Notes: generated by a model from the sequence alone, not told the origin. A DNA stretch of 64,000 nt from Owenia fusiformis (GCA_903813345.2 CAIIXF020000003.1:23515248-23579247); one strand, 5' to 3'. Shown: positions 12,205-27,600, counted from the first letter of the stretch. Numbers and translations are program-made.

Positions 12205-12375
12205 CCAAAGGTCATCTCATCACCAGGTCATTTCAACACTAGGTCATCTCAATCAAATGTCATCATTTTAACCCCAGGTAATTTCAACCTCTCGTCATAT
12301 TAAGTTATTAACCCCAGATTATCTCAACCCAAGGTCATCTCAACCCACCACAAGGTCATTTAAACCCAAGCCATT
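12205..12375. repeat. Degenerate GGTCATCTCAACCC minisatellite
   Basis: About ten diverged units such as AGGTCATCTCAACCC and AGGTCATTTCAACAC in tandem. Related phrases occur at 8980-9020 and in the CTCAACCCC tracts at 4-6 kb, so the family is dispersed through the PDCD5 region. Confidence 0.7.
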
Positions 12376-13311
12376 TGAAGCATGGGTTATGTTATCTCAG
12401 GGTTGTTGGTAATCTCTGTTGGTGAGCTTTTTGTCAATCATATCACCCGGTCAAATCAAATCCACATCACAATCTCAACCCAAGTACTTTTTAACTCGGG
12501 TCAACTCCAGTAATTTCAACACAATTGCTGTCATACAACAACTTGAAGCTAAAGAAACCTGCACTTTCATAATCATATGTTGATACACATGGTAAGCAGA
12601 CCTAGAAAAAAGAAAATTCTATTAACAAAAGTGTATATTGGTGATATTTCTATCTATGGACCAGAATGACTGGTCCCTGCCTTATGTGGTCGTTCATGAC
12701 ATGTTTAACCAATCAAATTACGCCATATGGTATACCGGAAGTTGTTCAAATTTCACTGAAAAGTGTATAATCTAGAAATATTGTACTATTTTACAGGTAT
12801 CTATTGTACATTAATAGATTAAAGTATGTGAACATGTTCATAAAGTTATTTATGTTTTGTTGGTATTTATTTAACATGCGATGGATGTTGTTAAACTGAG
12901 AAATATCCAATCTAATTTATTTTCTCAACCCGGAAGTAAAGGAAACATTGAATTTATACAGGCATAAGCTTATGGGGCATATGATGTTCAGGTTTCCTTC
13001 ATCTGTGTACATTGTTTGTTGCAATTCAAATAACATCTAGTCGTTGTCAGATTACATCACAAAGATTAACAAAATCGAGCATACTTATTTGTTTTCAGAT
13101 TTCCGTTGAGTTGCGAACATCAACTTGTCTGTTGACCACCACGACCAATGAAAAATTAATAAACATTCCGAATCTCCATAAAATCAATGGACATCATGGT
13201 CATCAACTGCTAACTTCATCGTTGTGCCATCCAATAATTCGTCTGTGTGTCAACTTGTGCTTCAACACAACACAGTAGCCAGTTTAGTCGCGATTGGCTC
13301 AGACTGCCATC

Positions 13312-16300
13312 ATGTGGTGGCCATCCTTGACTCTCATCTTCTCAGGACTTTTCCTAGCATATATTGCCAACTCTATGCTAGTGATCTACTATATATTCTT
13401 CCCAACACCATGCCCTCCAACGTCCAACTGCATACATTCATTCCTTCGAACTAGTCCCAAATTGGAGGTATGTACATGTATTATTTTGCATAAAAAATGA
13501 ACACTTAAGCTGGTGTAGAATAAAAGTATGTTTGAATTTCCCAGAAATGTAAGAAAAAAATGTAGAGAAATTTATTTCATGCTTAAAAAAATATCAATAT
13601 TTTGATGAGCCAATGATGATAACTTTCAAAGTAGTAGTTGTAGTGTATGTACATGTAGCTCAGAATTAATAAATTATATTAAGAGACACTGTGTCAAATA
13701 AAATGTTCTTGGACTCTAAACATGTAATTTCTAATCTTCAGATGAGGGTATACACCTCTTTAAAGCAAAAGGCAAGTGGAGAGAAGAATTTAAAGTTACT
13801 TTGGAAGTTTGACAACTTTACAGTAGATGCTTACGAACAAAGGTAATCTCTATACATTGTATAACTACACACTAACACCTCTAGATTTGACCCAGTGACT
13901 TGTGTTGTTGTAGTTTATCAACCCTCTTTTGGCTTTTTTGAAGCTCCATTGTATATAGCTTGGGTTGTCAATATACAAATATTTTTTGTAATATGTTGTA
14001 TTATCACATCTCATCTTGATACATATTTGAAACATTCATTTATATATTATCCAATGAACATGTGCTATATTTGAATCTACTGTTAAAACAGGGAAGCGAA
14101 TGAGAACTGCAGGGATTAAGTTGGCACATTTACATGTAGATGTAACCTGGTATTTTAACTCTGATATGATTTCTATATTTCTAGGGACTTCAATGTCACT
14201 CTACCTCAGAAAGTGCGGCAAAATGGCAGTATGTTCTTACATTGCATTGTGTTCCCAAGAGGGGAAGATCCATTTGACAGATATACGTCCTATTCTTCCG
14301 TCTCGCTCACCAAATATGCCGTCCCAAAATCAAAGACATTTAATCTCATGGGGGAAGTGCCATCAGAGTCAGAAGTAAGACGATTCACTTCAAAAGAGTT
14401 AAAGCTTATGTGTTTGACATAGGGTGTCACTCAAAACAATCTTTTCTGTTTAATAAGAAACTTTAAATCAGTTAACAAGTTTTAGCAACAGTTGATCCAG
14501 TTTTGACAAAGGTTGTTTAAACACTGTTCTGCAACTAGTTACTTTGACGGAACGTCAATGTAACAAAATGGATGAACTTCCTGGTTACGATTTTTTGGTT
14601 CTCTCGATTTAAACCTATTTATAAGTCAAGTTGCAGATTATAATTTTTAAAATCGTATCCAGGAAGTTCATCCATTTTGTTACATTGAAGTTCCGTCAAA
14701 GTAACTAGTTGTGGAACAGTGTTAAAGGCCATCCCAATTCAACAGTCAGATCCAAGAAGTCGCATCTAATATTACAGCAGTAGCTAAGCGATGATGAAAA
14801 TTGCTTATTTTGTAACAATATTTTGGTCATTTCCTTTATAAATGTCTTAATATATTTCTGTTTCAGAAACCTAGCAAGAACACTGCAAAAGATCGTATTG
14901 TGACTCACTGGAAACCAAAATTAACAATCAATGTCATGTCAGACATGATACCATTCGAGAGGATGGCCATACCAGGGGAAATTTACAAATATCTAAAGTA
15001 AGGTCATAAAAATCATTGATACACATGCATTTTCTCTTGATAGAAATAAAATATATAAACTCAAATTAGATATTTATAACAAAGTTCATTTTACAGATAA
15101 ATTGAACACAAAGAAATTGTTTTACAGTCAGGGAGTGGATATTCTCACAAATTGCTTGAGGAAATAAGTTTGCAGGCGTACAGTCTACATATATATGAGA
15201 TTTGCATCTTAAAAGTTAGTTTTCAATGTCTCCATCATGCAAGGACGCCATCTATCTGTCCATCATATGTCTTGTATCCAAGCCTTTGAATTTGGGCTAC
15301 CACCCTCATTGAAAGTCTTGATACAAGGCATACATGCTTTAAATATTACACAATCCCTAGAGCCTTGGGCTAAATCCTTCAATATATTTCTCTAGGTCCA
15401 CACCACAGGGTGACTACCTTCCTATGCTATACCTGGATGAACTTAGTCAGAGGATGAAAGACCTGGAAGAAGTCACTGAAGACACTAAACAGATGAAGTT
15501 GACAATAAATTATGCTCCAATATCAGTGGGGAAGCTTCGAATGTTTTCAACAATGCAAGAATCCATGAAATCGTTAGAAGGTTTAGGTGAGTAGTCCAGT
15601 CTGGTTTGATTTCATTTGATAATTATAAAGATAGATGATAGCTGTGTTTTATTTGATATGCAATCTAGACCAATTTAACTTCTTTCTTATTTCATGGTTT
15701 GGAAATACAATAATGGAAGAATTAACAACTGTGCTCTAAAAACTTGTACATTAACATTAAATCTCTGAGGAACTCATAAATAACAGGAAATCTTTAAATT
15801 TTGGCGTCACTTGAAAATTAGCAAAAATGATCCAAAAAAGCTATTTTTCTAGGTTTTACTGAGAAGGACACAGATGAAGTGAAAGGAATATTTACAGACA
15901 CTAACTTCTATCTGCTGATGCTCACCTTCTTTGTGGCAGCTGTACATGTGAGTAGTTCATTATCACCTGATTTAAACGGAGTAATTGGACCTTAAAATAA
16001 TTTTTGTCACCATTTTTAGCTAACATTAGTGAGCTATTGTACCTAAACCATTTGTTTTTCACTCATTTTGAAGAATAAGCACATGTACACATATTTTTCA
16101 ATTTATTTGGTCGCTACAAGTAATAAACATTTCTATTTCTTTATTTTCAGCTCCTATTCGACTTCCTAGCATTTAAGAATGACATCAGCTACTGGCGCAA
16201 TCGGGAAACGATGGTTGGACTGTCTACACGTGTCGTATTGTGGAGGTGTCTTAGTACCATTATTATATTCTTGTACCTCCAGAATGAAGAAACTAGTTTA

Positions 16301-19300
16301 TTAGTCCTAGTGCCAGCGGGTGTAGGAACAATTATAGAGGTATGTTTTAACAATAGATGGAGTGAAGGGGCTTGGAATTTTTAGGTGGGAATCAGCGATT
16401 GGTTGAAATAATTTATGATCATATTGAAATTATAGTATTAAAGGAATCAAGACATACAATATATATAAAATAATGGAATACAAAATCTGCGCAACAAGTG
16501 TAAATTGAAGCACATGAGAGAGCACAAAGAGAATCTACAGTACACGAGACGAACTGCCGAGGAAACAGCGGCTTATGCAACACAACAACAACAACAAATA
16601 AAAGCGATAGGGAGTGTAAAATATTGGAAGCATGCCACTGCCAATGTTTCCTTACATTGTCCAAAGTCATTAGAATTGAAAGAAGGGATGGCCACTTTTT
16701 CTAATGTATCGACAGATAACAAAAATATCCTTTACTTTCTGTTCGTTTCTATTCCTTTTATTTCCTCTAACTGTCAAATACATTTTACATACTCCAGAAA
16801 TGATATTCACATTGCACTAGCATCATAGTTTACTTTTTTGTTTTTAGATTTGGAAGGTGAAAAAAGCATTTAAAGTCAGAGTTGACTGGCAGGGATGGAA
16901 GCCTTCAGTACAGGTAATAAACATGACAAAACTTTGAACAGCCTGGTGTTATTATAACATCAAGTATAGAACAGAAATAGTGTACATGGATAGTCATTAC
17001 ATTGTGTACATTCAGTTAACTTCATTTCAGTTGAGACATGTTTGGAAGAAAGATCCAGAAAACAGAACAAATCATACCCAGTCTAATGGTGTACCAGATC
17101 ATAAACTTCTTCTAAAAGCCCATTTTCCAGTCAAAATTCACTTAACTCCAAATGTTTTCACGATATGACTAACACTTTTTGGAATGTGTCTTTCAGCTTG
17201 GAACCACAACTGATAAAGAAAAAGAAACTGAGCAGTTTGATTCTCAGGTAACCAAAAACTTCTTAAATTATGTTGAAACAGTTCTGCAGTGGTTTATACA
17301 GATCGTTGCAATTTTGCATTTGATGGTTATCTTCAATTTCAATTATATGGTAGAGACACTTGATGATTTCTGTTGTTCAGATTCAGTATCCTTTCTTCAT
17401 TGTTTGACTTAGCCCATTTATATTGTATATATAATGTTTAAAACTGAATACCTCAGGTTAAATAAGGTGACCTCAATTGTACTATTTTATTGGTGTATAT
17501 GATGTTGGACATCAATAAAAGGTTGATGTTTATGTTATATTTTTTCTTCCAGGCAATGAAATATCTGTCCTATTTATTATACCCACTTTGTGCAGCTGGA
17601 GCAATATACTCACTAGTCTACACCCCCCACAAATCATGGTACTCCTGGTGCATACAAAGTGCAGTTAATGGTATGTATGAGACCTATTATAATAAAGAAG
17701 CCCACGCGCATTTATGAACAGTTACAAGGTTTACAAGGTTTGCAAATTCTAGAGGCAATCATTTTACCAGGCCTGCCTGGTGAATATATGTCAACTATTC
17801 CTAAATGTCCAAGTTGACAGTCATGTTTTTGTAAATGGTTAAGTTCTTGAGAATGTCAAGGTTTAATATTTTAGCATCTGGGATATCATATGGGATGTAA
17901 TAAACTAAATTATTTGTTCTTTGATTTGACCTTGTTATTTTTACCATTATATTGCTCACTCCTTTTTTCATTCTGTGTTTTCGTTAACCGTTAGTTCAAG
18001 CTACAGACAAACAAATCTGTATGTTCCAAATTTCTTTGACCTTGACATCCATGTAAAGTCAACTCATATAAACACTACATATACATGTGTATCTCATACT
18101 TGAGTGGGTTTGGGGTAGATATCACCCGGGAATATATATCGTATCTGAGGAGCGGGCAGGATATATTGTATATGTCCCGCTCCAGGCCAAATGCGGGCAG
18201 ATATAATATATCCATCCCGCTCCTGGGAATTTTTCAAAAGTTTAAAAAAGTTTGAATATCAAATGTTTTAATTTTTTAATTTTAAAATTTAATTTTTTAA
18301 GTTTAAATGTTATAATTTCATTGTATTGAACAAAAAGAATATTACGAAAATGTTAAATATAAATATCTTGTCATTTGAAAAAGGTGGAAAAGGTTATATC
18401 TACCCTAAACCCACTCAAGTATGAGATACACCAGTTATGCATGGTCGGTTTGGATACATGGAATATCCCTTGGGATATACAATACATCTTCCCTCGGTCC
18501 CTTCGGTCCCTCGGGAAGATATATTGTATATCCCTCGGGATATTCCCTGTATCCAAAACCTCCCAGTGCATAACCCCTATATATTTGCTGTTAAAATATT
18601 CTGGTTTTGCAGAATAATTATTATGATTTCATGTTAATTTCTAGGTGTGTATGCATTTGGGTTCCTGTTCATGCTACCACAGTTATTTGTCAACTATAAG
18701 GTGAGCAATAAATTGTGTTACATGAAATAAATATTACACTATAATGCCTAAGTCACATTTGATCTATGGCAACCATATAATAGCGGCTGTAGCTTCCCAA
18801 AATTGAGAGAAATATTCAGCATAAAATATAGGGATAAGCAGTATGATGTAGATTTTCGATATCGATTTTGTGAGGCTGTAGCCACCGTATGCCTGTCATA
18901 GAGCAAATGTGACTGAGGCTTTAGGTACAAACCAGGACATTCTTTATACTTGATCAAAGCAACACTTCACTGAGATGCTGCTATACTTACTTCAAAAATA
19001 GTTAATGAAGAAAATCTTAAGTTGGTATTTATATTGGCCAATCATCACTAGTATAGACTGATATTGTGTTTTAATACTGATTCACATGTAAAAGGGAGTG
19101 CTTAATTCAGTAATATAAACAACCTTTAATATTTTTTTTAAATTTTAGATGAAGTCAGTAGCTCATTTACCTTGGAGGGCATTTATGTATAAGGTTGGTT
19201 TTGAAATTAATTTGTCTAATCGATTTATTTATGATTTAAGTTATCATTTGACTTATCAAATTCTGAAATTATCAAATCAAAAACATGCACAGTTTAGTAA

Positions 19301-19958
19301 CTATATAATGGAAGTTTTCACAAAACTAACTGGATATGCAGTAATGGCTAAATGAAAATGTTGTATCAAAATTGAGTATCTCTTGACCTTGAATCCCTTC
19401 CTACTCTTAAGCAATACAGTTGCTATATTTGCATTTTAATATATTTCAGGCTTTCAACACTTTCATAGATGACATATTTGCTTTCATCATTACCATGCCA
19501 ACAGCGCATAGACTAGCCTGTTTCCGTGACGACATAGTATTCTTCTGTTATCTTTATCAAAGATGGTAGGTACCATGAATCTAATAAGGGAAATGTGTAC
19601 ATTGTAAAATTATAAAATGCAATTCCTCAAAGTTGAACAAAGTGAAAACAAATGTTTGATTCAGATTCAAATATTTATTTACCATCAGCTAAACAATAGT
19701 GTAAATCAAAACTAGCTCATGTCTCAAAACTAACTCACGTTCATTGAAGTAAAATTTTACAAACAGACAACTGTTAGCTTCATTTACAAATATATCTGCT
19801 GTATGTTATTATTATTGTCTATTCAATTATTTCAGGCTATATTCAATTATTTCAGGCTATATCCAGTTGATAAGAAACGTGTTAATGAATATGGACAGTC
19901 GTTTGATGACCAATCCACAGATCAGCAAGAAATCTCACAATCTAAAAAGAAGAACTGA
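13312..19958 (+). CDS. CLPTM1L: CLPTM1L (CLPTM1-like ER membrane protein), 14 coding exons
   Basis: Coding exons are 13312-13467, 13742-13842, 14185-14374, 14867-14997, 15396-15586, 15853-15947, 16151-16339, 16848-16913, 17197-17247, 17553-17670, 18645-18700, 19149-19193, 19450-19565 and 19856-19958 (TGA). The frame stays open throughout and gives about 535 aa, close to human CLPTM1L (538). An N-terminal membrane segment is followed by a large luminal domain (exons 2-6) and then several hydrophobic segments. The C-terminal half contains [53 protein letters not shown] and [14 protein letters not shown], all diagnostic of the CLPTM1 family. In humans CLPTM1L is an ER protein reported to scramble glucosaminyl-PI in GPI-anchor synthesis. 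I start at ATG 13312 (MWWPSLTL). The last exon has a duplicated splice acceptor, reported separately. Confidence 0.97.
14519..14723. mobile_element. Fold-back element in CLPTM1L intron 3
   Basis: 14519-14595 and 14648-14723 are inverted copies (AACACTGTT..GCAACTAGTTACTTTGACGGAA, and TGTAACAAAATGGATGAACT against its complement). The loop is about 50 bp. There is no coding capacity. Confidence 0.8.
18089..18577. mobile_element. Nested fold-back elements in CLPTM1L intron 10
   Basis: 18095-18140 (CTCATACTTGAGTGGGTTT) pairs with 18395-18430 (AAACCCACTCAAGTATGAG). Immediately after, 18435-18577 forms its own palindrome centred on CCCTCGGTCCCTTCGGTCCC, with arms TATGCA..GGATACA..GGAATATCCCTTGGGATATACAA. 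Two hairpins therefore sit side by side in one intron. The overlapping opposite-strand ORFs here are products of the palindrome. Confidence 0.7.
18745..18920. mobile_element. Fold-back element in CLPTM1L intron 11
   Basis: The ends GCCTAAGTCACATTTG and CAAATGTGACTGAGGC are inverted, as are the inner GGCTGTAGC motifs. The termini resemble the element at 11568-11702, so the two may be one family. Confidence 0.65.
19821..19860 (+). repeat. Perfect 20-bp tandem duplication spanning the last CLPTM1L splice acceptor
   Basis: ATTCAATTATTTCAGGCTAT occurs at 19821-19840 and again at 19841-19860. Both copies contain TTATTTCAG|GCTAT, so exon 14 has two identical acceptors, with exon starts at 19836 or 19856. 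Only 19856 keeps the conserved frame ([11 protein letters not shown], stop at 19958). Because 20 is not a multiple of three, using 19836 would read a different frame that stays open to a stop ending at 20049. Confidence 0.9.
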
Positions 19959-20009
19959 GAATTCTCAAAAGGAAAAGAAGAAGGGGTTGGATAACCATAA
20001 GATTGATTT

Positions 20010-20200
20010 TAGACTCCTTTATTGGGTCAGCCTTTGGACTACTTTATAAGATCTGTCTTTAGGCTAATTTATTGGATCAGTCTTAAGACTCCTTTGTTGG
20101 ATCAGTCTTTAGGCCTCTTTATTGGATCTGTCTTTAGACTACTTTATTGGGTCAGTCTTTAGACTCCTTTATTGGGTCAGTCCTTAGACCCATTTGTTAA
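20010..20200. repeat. Minisatellite in the CLPTM1L 3' UTR region
   Basis: About seven diverged units of 28-30 bp of the form TTTATTGG(A/G)TCAGTCTTTAGACTCC. It lies just beyond the normal stop, and its first unit overlaps the alternative C-terminal frame. Confidence 0.8.
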
Positions 20201-20234
20201 TTCAGTCCCACAATCAGTCAGAAAGAGAGTGATG

Positions 20235-20240
20235 AATAAA
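20235..20240 (+). terminator. Possible poly(A) signal downstream of CLPTM1L
   Basis: AATAAA 277 bp after the CLPTM1L stop. The region is AT-rich and other AATAAA words follow, so this is only a candidate. Confidence 0.3.
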
Positions 20241-21510
20241 GTTCAGAATCAAAGGCCGGACTTAGTTACACAATGAAGTTCCAAAAATGAAGTTTTCAAA
20301 GGAGGTGTTTGATGACCATGTGATTTTGGAGTCCTTTTAATGGAACAAATATTCTGGATGAGTTGTTTCCCAAAAATGCATTCACAGTAAAATCGAATAT
20401 TCCAATCCAATAAATCCATACTGATTAATAATTGTTTGCGCTATACTTACTAGAAGTTGTCATTTATGCCATTTTGATGTAAGCCATGCAGCACTGAAAG
20501 ATATTTGAGCAAGGCCACAGGAAAAGGGGTCTTATGTTTTTTTTTCTTAAACAGCACAAAGAGACCTTTCAAATGAACCATTGCTTATGTCAAAACAATT
20601 TTTCCGTGCAGATATAGACCAAAAAGACGGATTTGAATTAAGCACATTTTTCTCTTAATCTGGGGTACATTTTTGGCTCTGAAGCACAATTTAAATTTTG
20701 TGATAAGACCAATTTTCCTATGGCTCGCTCATTTATAGTGTTATAGCCTAAGTTTTTTATGAATGGCAGTTGGTGGTTGGCATTTGTTGTCTGTAATAAT
20801 TTGCAGTATTATACCAGGTGATGACATTTTGTCATGTTAATGCCTTGTTTTTAATTGCTAATCATTTAATGTTGTCTCATTTTGTCATCATATTACTTTT
20901 AATGTAGTTATTTTTGATATGTGAAATGTGACAACTGTAATGTTAAAAATGTAATTGACCTGTGGGAAGTTGTGATTTTAATAATATTAAATGCAATATT
21001 TATCTTATTGTCAAGACAGCCTCAAATGTGTATTCTTTTGTTGTTGGGTGGTATGTGGCATCAATATCTATATTAAAAGTTGTTGAAAAGATTTTTGTAA
21101 CTGAAAGACAGTGGAATTAATTGAAAAAATCAATTAGCCCACTGAAGAATAAGTTGCAGTGAACAATGAAATTCCTGGACTCAAAAGAACTAGCCTGTTA
21201 CGCATTCCATTATATTTGATGAACACTGGTCCTCTTGATTAACCAATCAGTTACAGAGATGCTAAAATGTGCAATTTTCTTTAGTCCTCAGAATCATTTT
21301 TAAATGGAGAGTATTAACCTACAACCCAATGTGCAACTTTGTATCATTTTACAATTTTGAAATGTGAAGTTTGAAAATTCTATGATTTCTGTCTCTTGAA
21401 AAAATGTGACACAATTGTAAAACATATTATTTGGAGAACTTGATAACCTGAAGAGGGTTAATCAAACCACTTTTTATGAGAATTTTATATAAAGGCTCAT
21501 GCTAATACAC

Positions 21511-21651
21511 TGGGGGTCATTAGCAGAAACTTCGTAAAGTTGTGAATTCGTAAATCACTTGTTGTTACCATGGATATGATGATGTCACAGTTAGAGAACA
21601 ATGGACTTTCATATTCTTAACTTTACAAAGTTTCTGTTAATGGCCCCCTGG
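21511..21651. mobile_element. Short inverted-repeat element
   Basis: GGGGGTCATTAGCAGAAACTT at the left and AAGTTTCTGTTAATGGCCCCC at the right are inverted, with a core containing ACCATGGATATGATGATGTCA. A diverged relative lies in an RBM39 intron at 40926-41065, where the core is inverted relative to this one. Confidence 0.6.
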
Positions 21652-23608
21652 AACTCATTCATGCGTGCAGTTAATATGACTCATTTAAGGTAAGAGTCCA
21701 TTGCCGTACTTATTACATCAGCATCCCTTCAAGATATCATGCTAATTGCTAGCAGGAATTCACAGATTAATTTTTACTCGGCATTTGTAGTTCACAGCAT
21801 GTTTGTCCATATCAATTATGCTTAAGCAAATAACAGAGACTTAGTATATATATTTTGGAATTATTTATTGAAAGTATTTTATGAATGGAATAAATGGAAG
21901 AATGGAATATACATAAATACACGGTTTGTTGATATTACTTACAGTTATAATACCACATAAGTCTTGCATCAGGTCAAATAATGATATAGGGTGTCTCATA
22001 AAAATGCTCAAATCTTTTTTGAGAGGCCTTAGATGTCTTTCAATTCAATTAAAAATCATACCTGTAAAGTAACACATCAGAAATCAAGAGAAAATATTGC
22101 ATTCGTTTACCAAAAGAGGGTAGAATGTATTGGAAAGGTCTACTCCAGTGTGGAGTGTGCATTGGGATGGACTTGATACAAGACTACTAGGCTATTACTT
22201 AATATACATGTACATGTGTAGGATATCTCATTAGAATGACTATGAACTATACAAGGTTGGAATACTGCATACAATTATTGGCCTATCCAGAGGTTGGCTG
22301 TTTAAATTATACAATGTATCCTAAAATTGTGAACCAAGACCACGGTCAACCAAAGGACGGTTTGGAGAACGAAGTTCATCAATCTAAATGAGCATTATCC
22401 CTGCTTCGGACAAATTTGATTTTTTTTACATAATATAGATTTGAATGTCTTCTTTTGAATAGTCATAATTTAATTTGGGTAATATTTTTAGATTTTTCGC
22501 AAAAAAATATTAGCGCAGTACACTGATGAACTTCTTTCCCCAAATCGAGACTTGTATTTTATTGAATTTTTTGAATATTCATAGTTTAATTTGGGTAATA
22601 TTTCTATATTTTTCATGAAAAATATTAGTAGCCCAGGAGACTGTTCTCCAAACCGAGAATCGTCCTTTGTCTATAATTGTTTTTCTAGACCAAAGCAATT
22701 ATAAAGTTGACTAAGCTCATATTCAATGACTAAATCGAGCACTCATATTCATCAAAATCTGATTCGTTATTTTAACATAACGGTGTGACGTCATCTCCTT
22801 ACACTTTTGACCAGCGATGCATTGGAGTCAACTGTTAAAATTATTGACCATCCCTTGACCAATCAAAATCCAGCTTTTCAACTGAACTGCTAAAAATGCA
22901 TGTACTTTATCATAACTCAGTTATACTTTGGACAACATAAGTCAACGCATTCTACAGTGTATATGTATATTGTATACTCCTGTCTATAAAGATGAAACCA
23001 TCACCTCTAAACACTTTTTCTTCATACCTAAGACATTACTGAAGAATGTGAATCGAATATCTGTTAAAATATGTGCAATAGTATCTTGAGCAACAGATGA
23101 CGGAAAGAATGATGATGAACGATTGTTTTAAAATATGTACACATCTTAGATATATGTCTATATATATATATTACATTATGCAATTTCATCTTTAAAGATT
23201 GATGCCTAAAGAACTATAACATCCAGATAAAATATTTGTTTCTCAATTTTTAATCAAAATTAAACGGAGCCCCTAAATATTTAAACATTTGAAAGACTTC
23301 TTTAGTTCTTTTGGCATCCATTTTTAAACATAATTTTTGTATACTGGACTCCCAGTGTTTTTAGCCATGATAGTTTGTTTTCTTAAATCATATCCATACA
23401 ATAATTCTTCTTCACAAATTAACCTACCATTATAATTGTAAAATATTTCTTCCATGTAATTTTCACGATCTTTAATAATCTTTCGCACAAGAAGAACAGT
23501 AAAACAAACCTGAGTTGACACATACACATGCTGCCTTCTTTGTCATGGTCACTTTTTCTAAATATGGTCTCTGTCCATCAATGGAATTCAAGTTTGGACC
23601 ACATTCAT

Positions 23609-23790
23609 ACAGGGTGACACAAACATTAACTAAATTTGGAATAACATTGTCAATATTATGGTGGACTCTTCTTGAATTTTCTTGTGTAAATACCAAATAA
23701 AATAAAAATAGTATTCATTGTGAAACAATGATGTAGTTTCAGTATCAACTACTTTAAAAAGTGAAATCATGTTTTTGTGTCACCCTGTTT
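23609..23790. mobile_element. MITE with ACAGGGTGACACAAA inverted ends
   Basis: ACAGGGTGACACAAACA at the left and TTTTTGTGTCACCCTGT at the right form terminal inverted repeats about 180 bp apart. The ACAGGGTG start is shared with the mariner-like ends at 3304 and 7333. No clear target duplication was found. Confidence 0.55.
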
Positions 23791-24133
23791 TAGCTCATAT
23801 TCACACGCAGTATTTGCAACATCCATGATAGACTGCAAAACATACTCACAGGGCTTCACTATTCATATAATATAAAATATATACCCATAAATAAAATTCT
23901 ATGGTAGTCTTTACTTAATACCCGAGAGGAATCAACCAAAAGTCAAGTGGAAAACATCAATTTAAAGATAGAATGTTCACATCAAGTCTCTGCCAATGAC
24001 ATTCCCTGTGTCAGTGAGAACATGGATCGGGAACAATTAAGATGAGATAATCTATGACATATGTAAGCGAGTCAAGAATGACATTTAAAGTATGGGTAAT
24101 CTGGTTGTAGATCTGGTCAATAGACCTAAGCAT

Positions 24134-26549
<2,416 letters not shown>

Positions 26550-27213
26550 CTACAAGTATAATATTTACATATTAGTTTCAATCAACAAAAGACATACTAA
26601 ATCACTTTTTGCCTTTTATGATATTTGATTCAATATTCTTCCCAATGGGGGAACCTGGAACCTTCCCTCCCCACCGCATCACCTAAAATTGAACTTAATG
26701 ACAAAATTGATATAATAACTGAGACGTTGTGAGGAATTTGGCAAAATGTCCCTTAAACAGATTCCAAACCAACAGCTTTGTCAAAAATTCAAGATAATTT
26801 CCTCGCATAAATAAGAATTTTACTTATTTATTTGACCATGAAACACTAATACGCAGAGATTGGCACTGATGTAGGTAGGGATTATGCCCGTATTATGTAG
26901 ATTAGTTTTGTGGTTTAGTACAGGGAGGCAGTGTTGTCCATGTTATTGCTACAATTCCACTGTTTTCATTTATCTTTCTAATAGGCTTTCAAGATGCCTT
27001 TCCCCATTGATAAATCATAACAGAAGAGAAAATCTGGACCAAAATCTCTTGCTGCAACATTTGGTCCAGGAGATCTCAAGATAATGCAGCAAACTCCTCA
27101 TTGTTGAGATCTTCAAAAAGTTAACCTGGCCTAGTCTAGGCTCTGAATCTGATGCATCAGTTAACGAGGCATTCACATGACAGAATGTCACCACAAAGTT
27201 GCTCACAATATTA

Positions 27214-27600
27214 TGAGTTCAATCTTAAGTCAGATTTCAATTTCTGAGAACTTGTAGATGATTTTGAAAAAATAAATTGGTCAATTTGAAGCAAGTTGAA
27301 AAAATACCTTTTTAGACCCTGAGAAGGCCATTGAAGGTGAAATCTCAAATCTTAAGTCAGATATAAACTTCTGAGAACTTGTAGATATTTTGAAAAAATG
27401 GTCAATTTGAAGCAAGTTGAAAAAAGATTTTTTGACTTTGAAAAGGTCATTTAAGGTCAAATCTCAAATCTAAAGTTAGATTTGAACTTCTGGTAACTTG
27501 TAGATGATTTTGAAAAAATGGTCAATTTGAAGCAAGTTGAAAAAAGACCTTTTTGAACTTTTTTTGACCTTGAAAAGGTCATTGAAGGTCAATTCTTAAA
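27214..27600. repeat. Tandem repeat, about 122-bp unit, 3 copies
   Basis: Units share CTTGTAGATGATTTTGAAAA, GGTCAATTTGAAGCAAGTTG and the AGGTCATTGAAGGTCAAATC phrase. Copies start near 27225, 27347 and 27470 and differ by several substitutions and small indels. Confidence 0.8.

Larger units (their letters stand above)
10224..13311. other. PDCD5-CLPTM1L spacer / probable PDCD5 3' UTR
   Basis: No coding region found. It holds a short stretch with repeated AAATATGGAA words (10270-10450), a SINE (11020-11130), two hairpin elements (11374-11493, 11568-11702), a possible poly(A) signal at 12115 and a degenerate GGTCATCTCAACCC minisatellite (12205-12375). The last few hundred bases should contain the CLPTM1L promoter, but I recognise no clear core element. 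Confidence 0.6.
19959..24133. other. CLPTM1L-TMEM208 intergenic region
   Basis: No further coding region recognised. It contains the minisatellite at 20010-20200, a copy of a TCTGTAAYAAATGGCAG-type dispersed repeat (20765-20855), an inverted element at 21511-21651, similar A/T-rich blocks at 22440-22500 and 22555-22630, and a short MITE at 23609-23790. The TMEM208 3' UTR should extend into its right end. Confidence 0.6.

Noticed and set aside
13294-13311. Upstream in-frame start for CLPTM1L
   Set aside because: The upstream codon is TTG, not ATG. The ATG at 13312 fits the family start.
16505-16828. 107-aa ORF and its opposite-strand partner
   Set aside because: They lie wholly inside a CLPTM1L intron, have low-complexity Q/T-rich content and no recognisable domain.
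19867-20049. 60-aa ORF as an independent gene
   Set aside because: It overlaps the last CLPTM1L exon in another frame. It matters only as the tail produced by the alternative acceptor.
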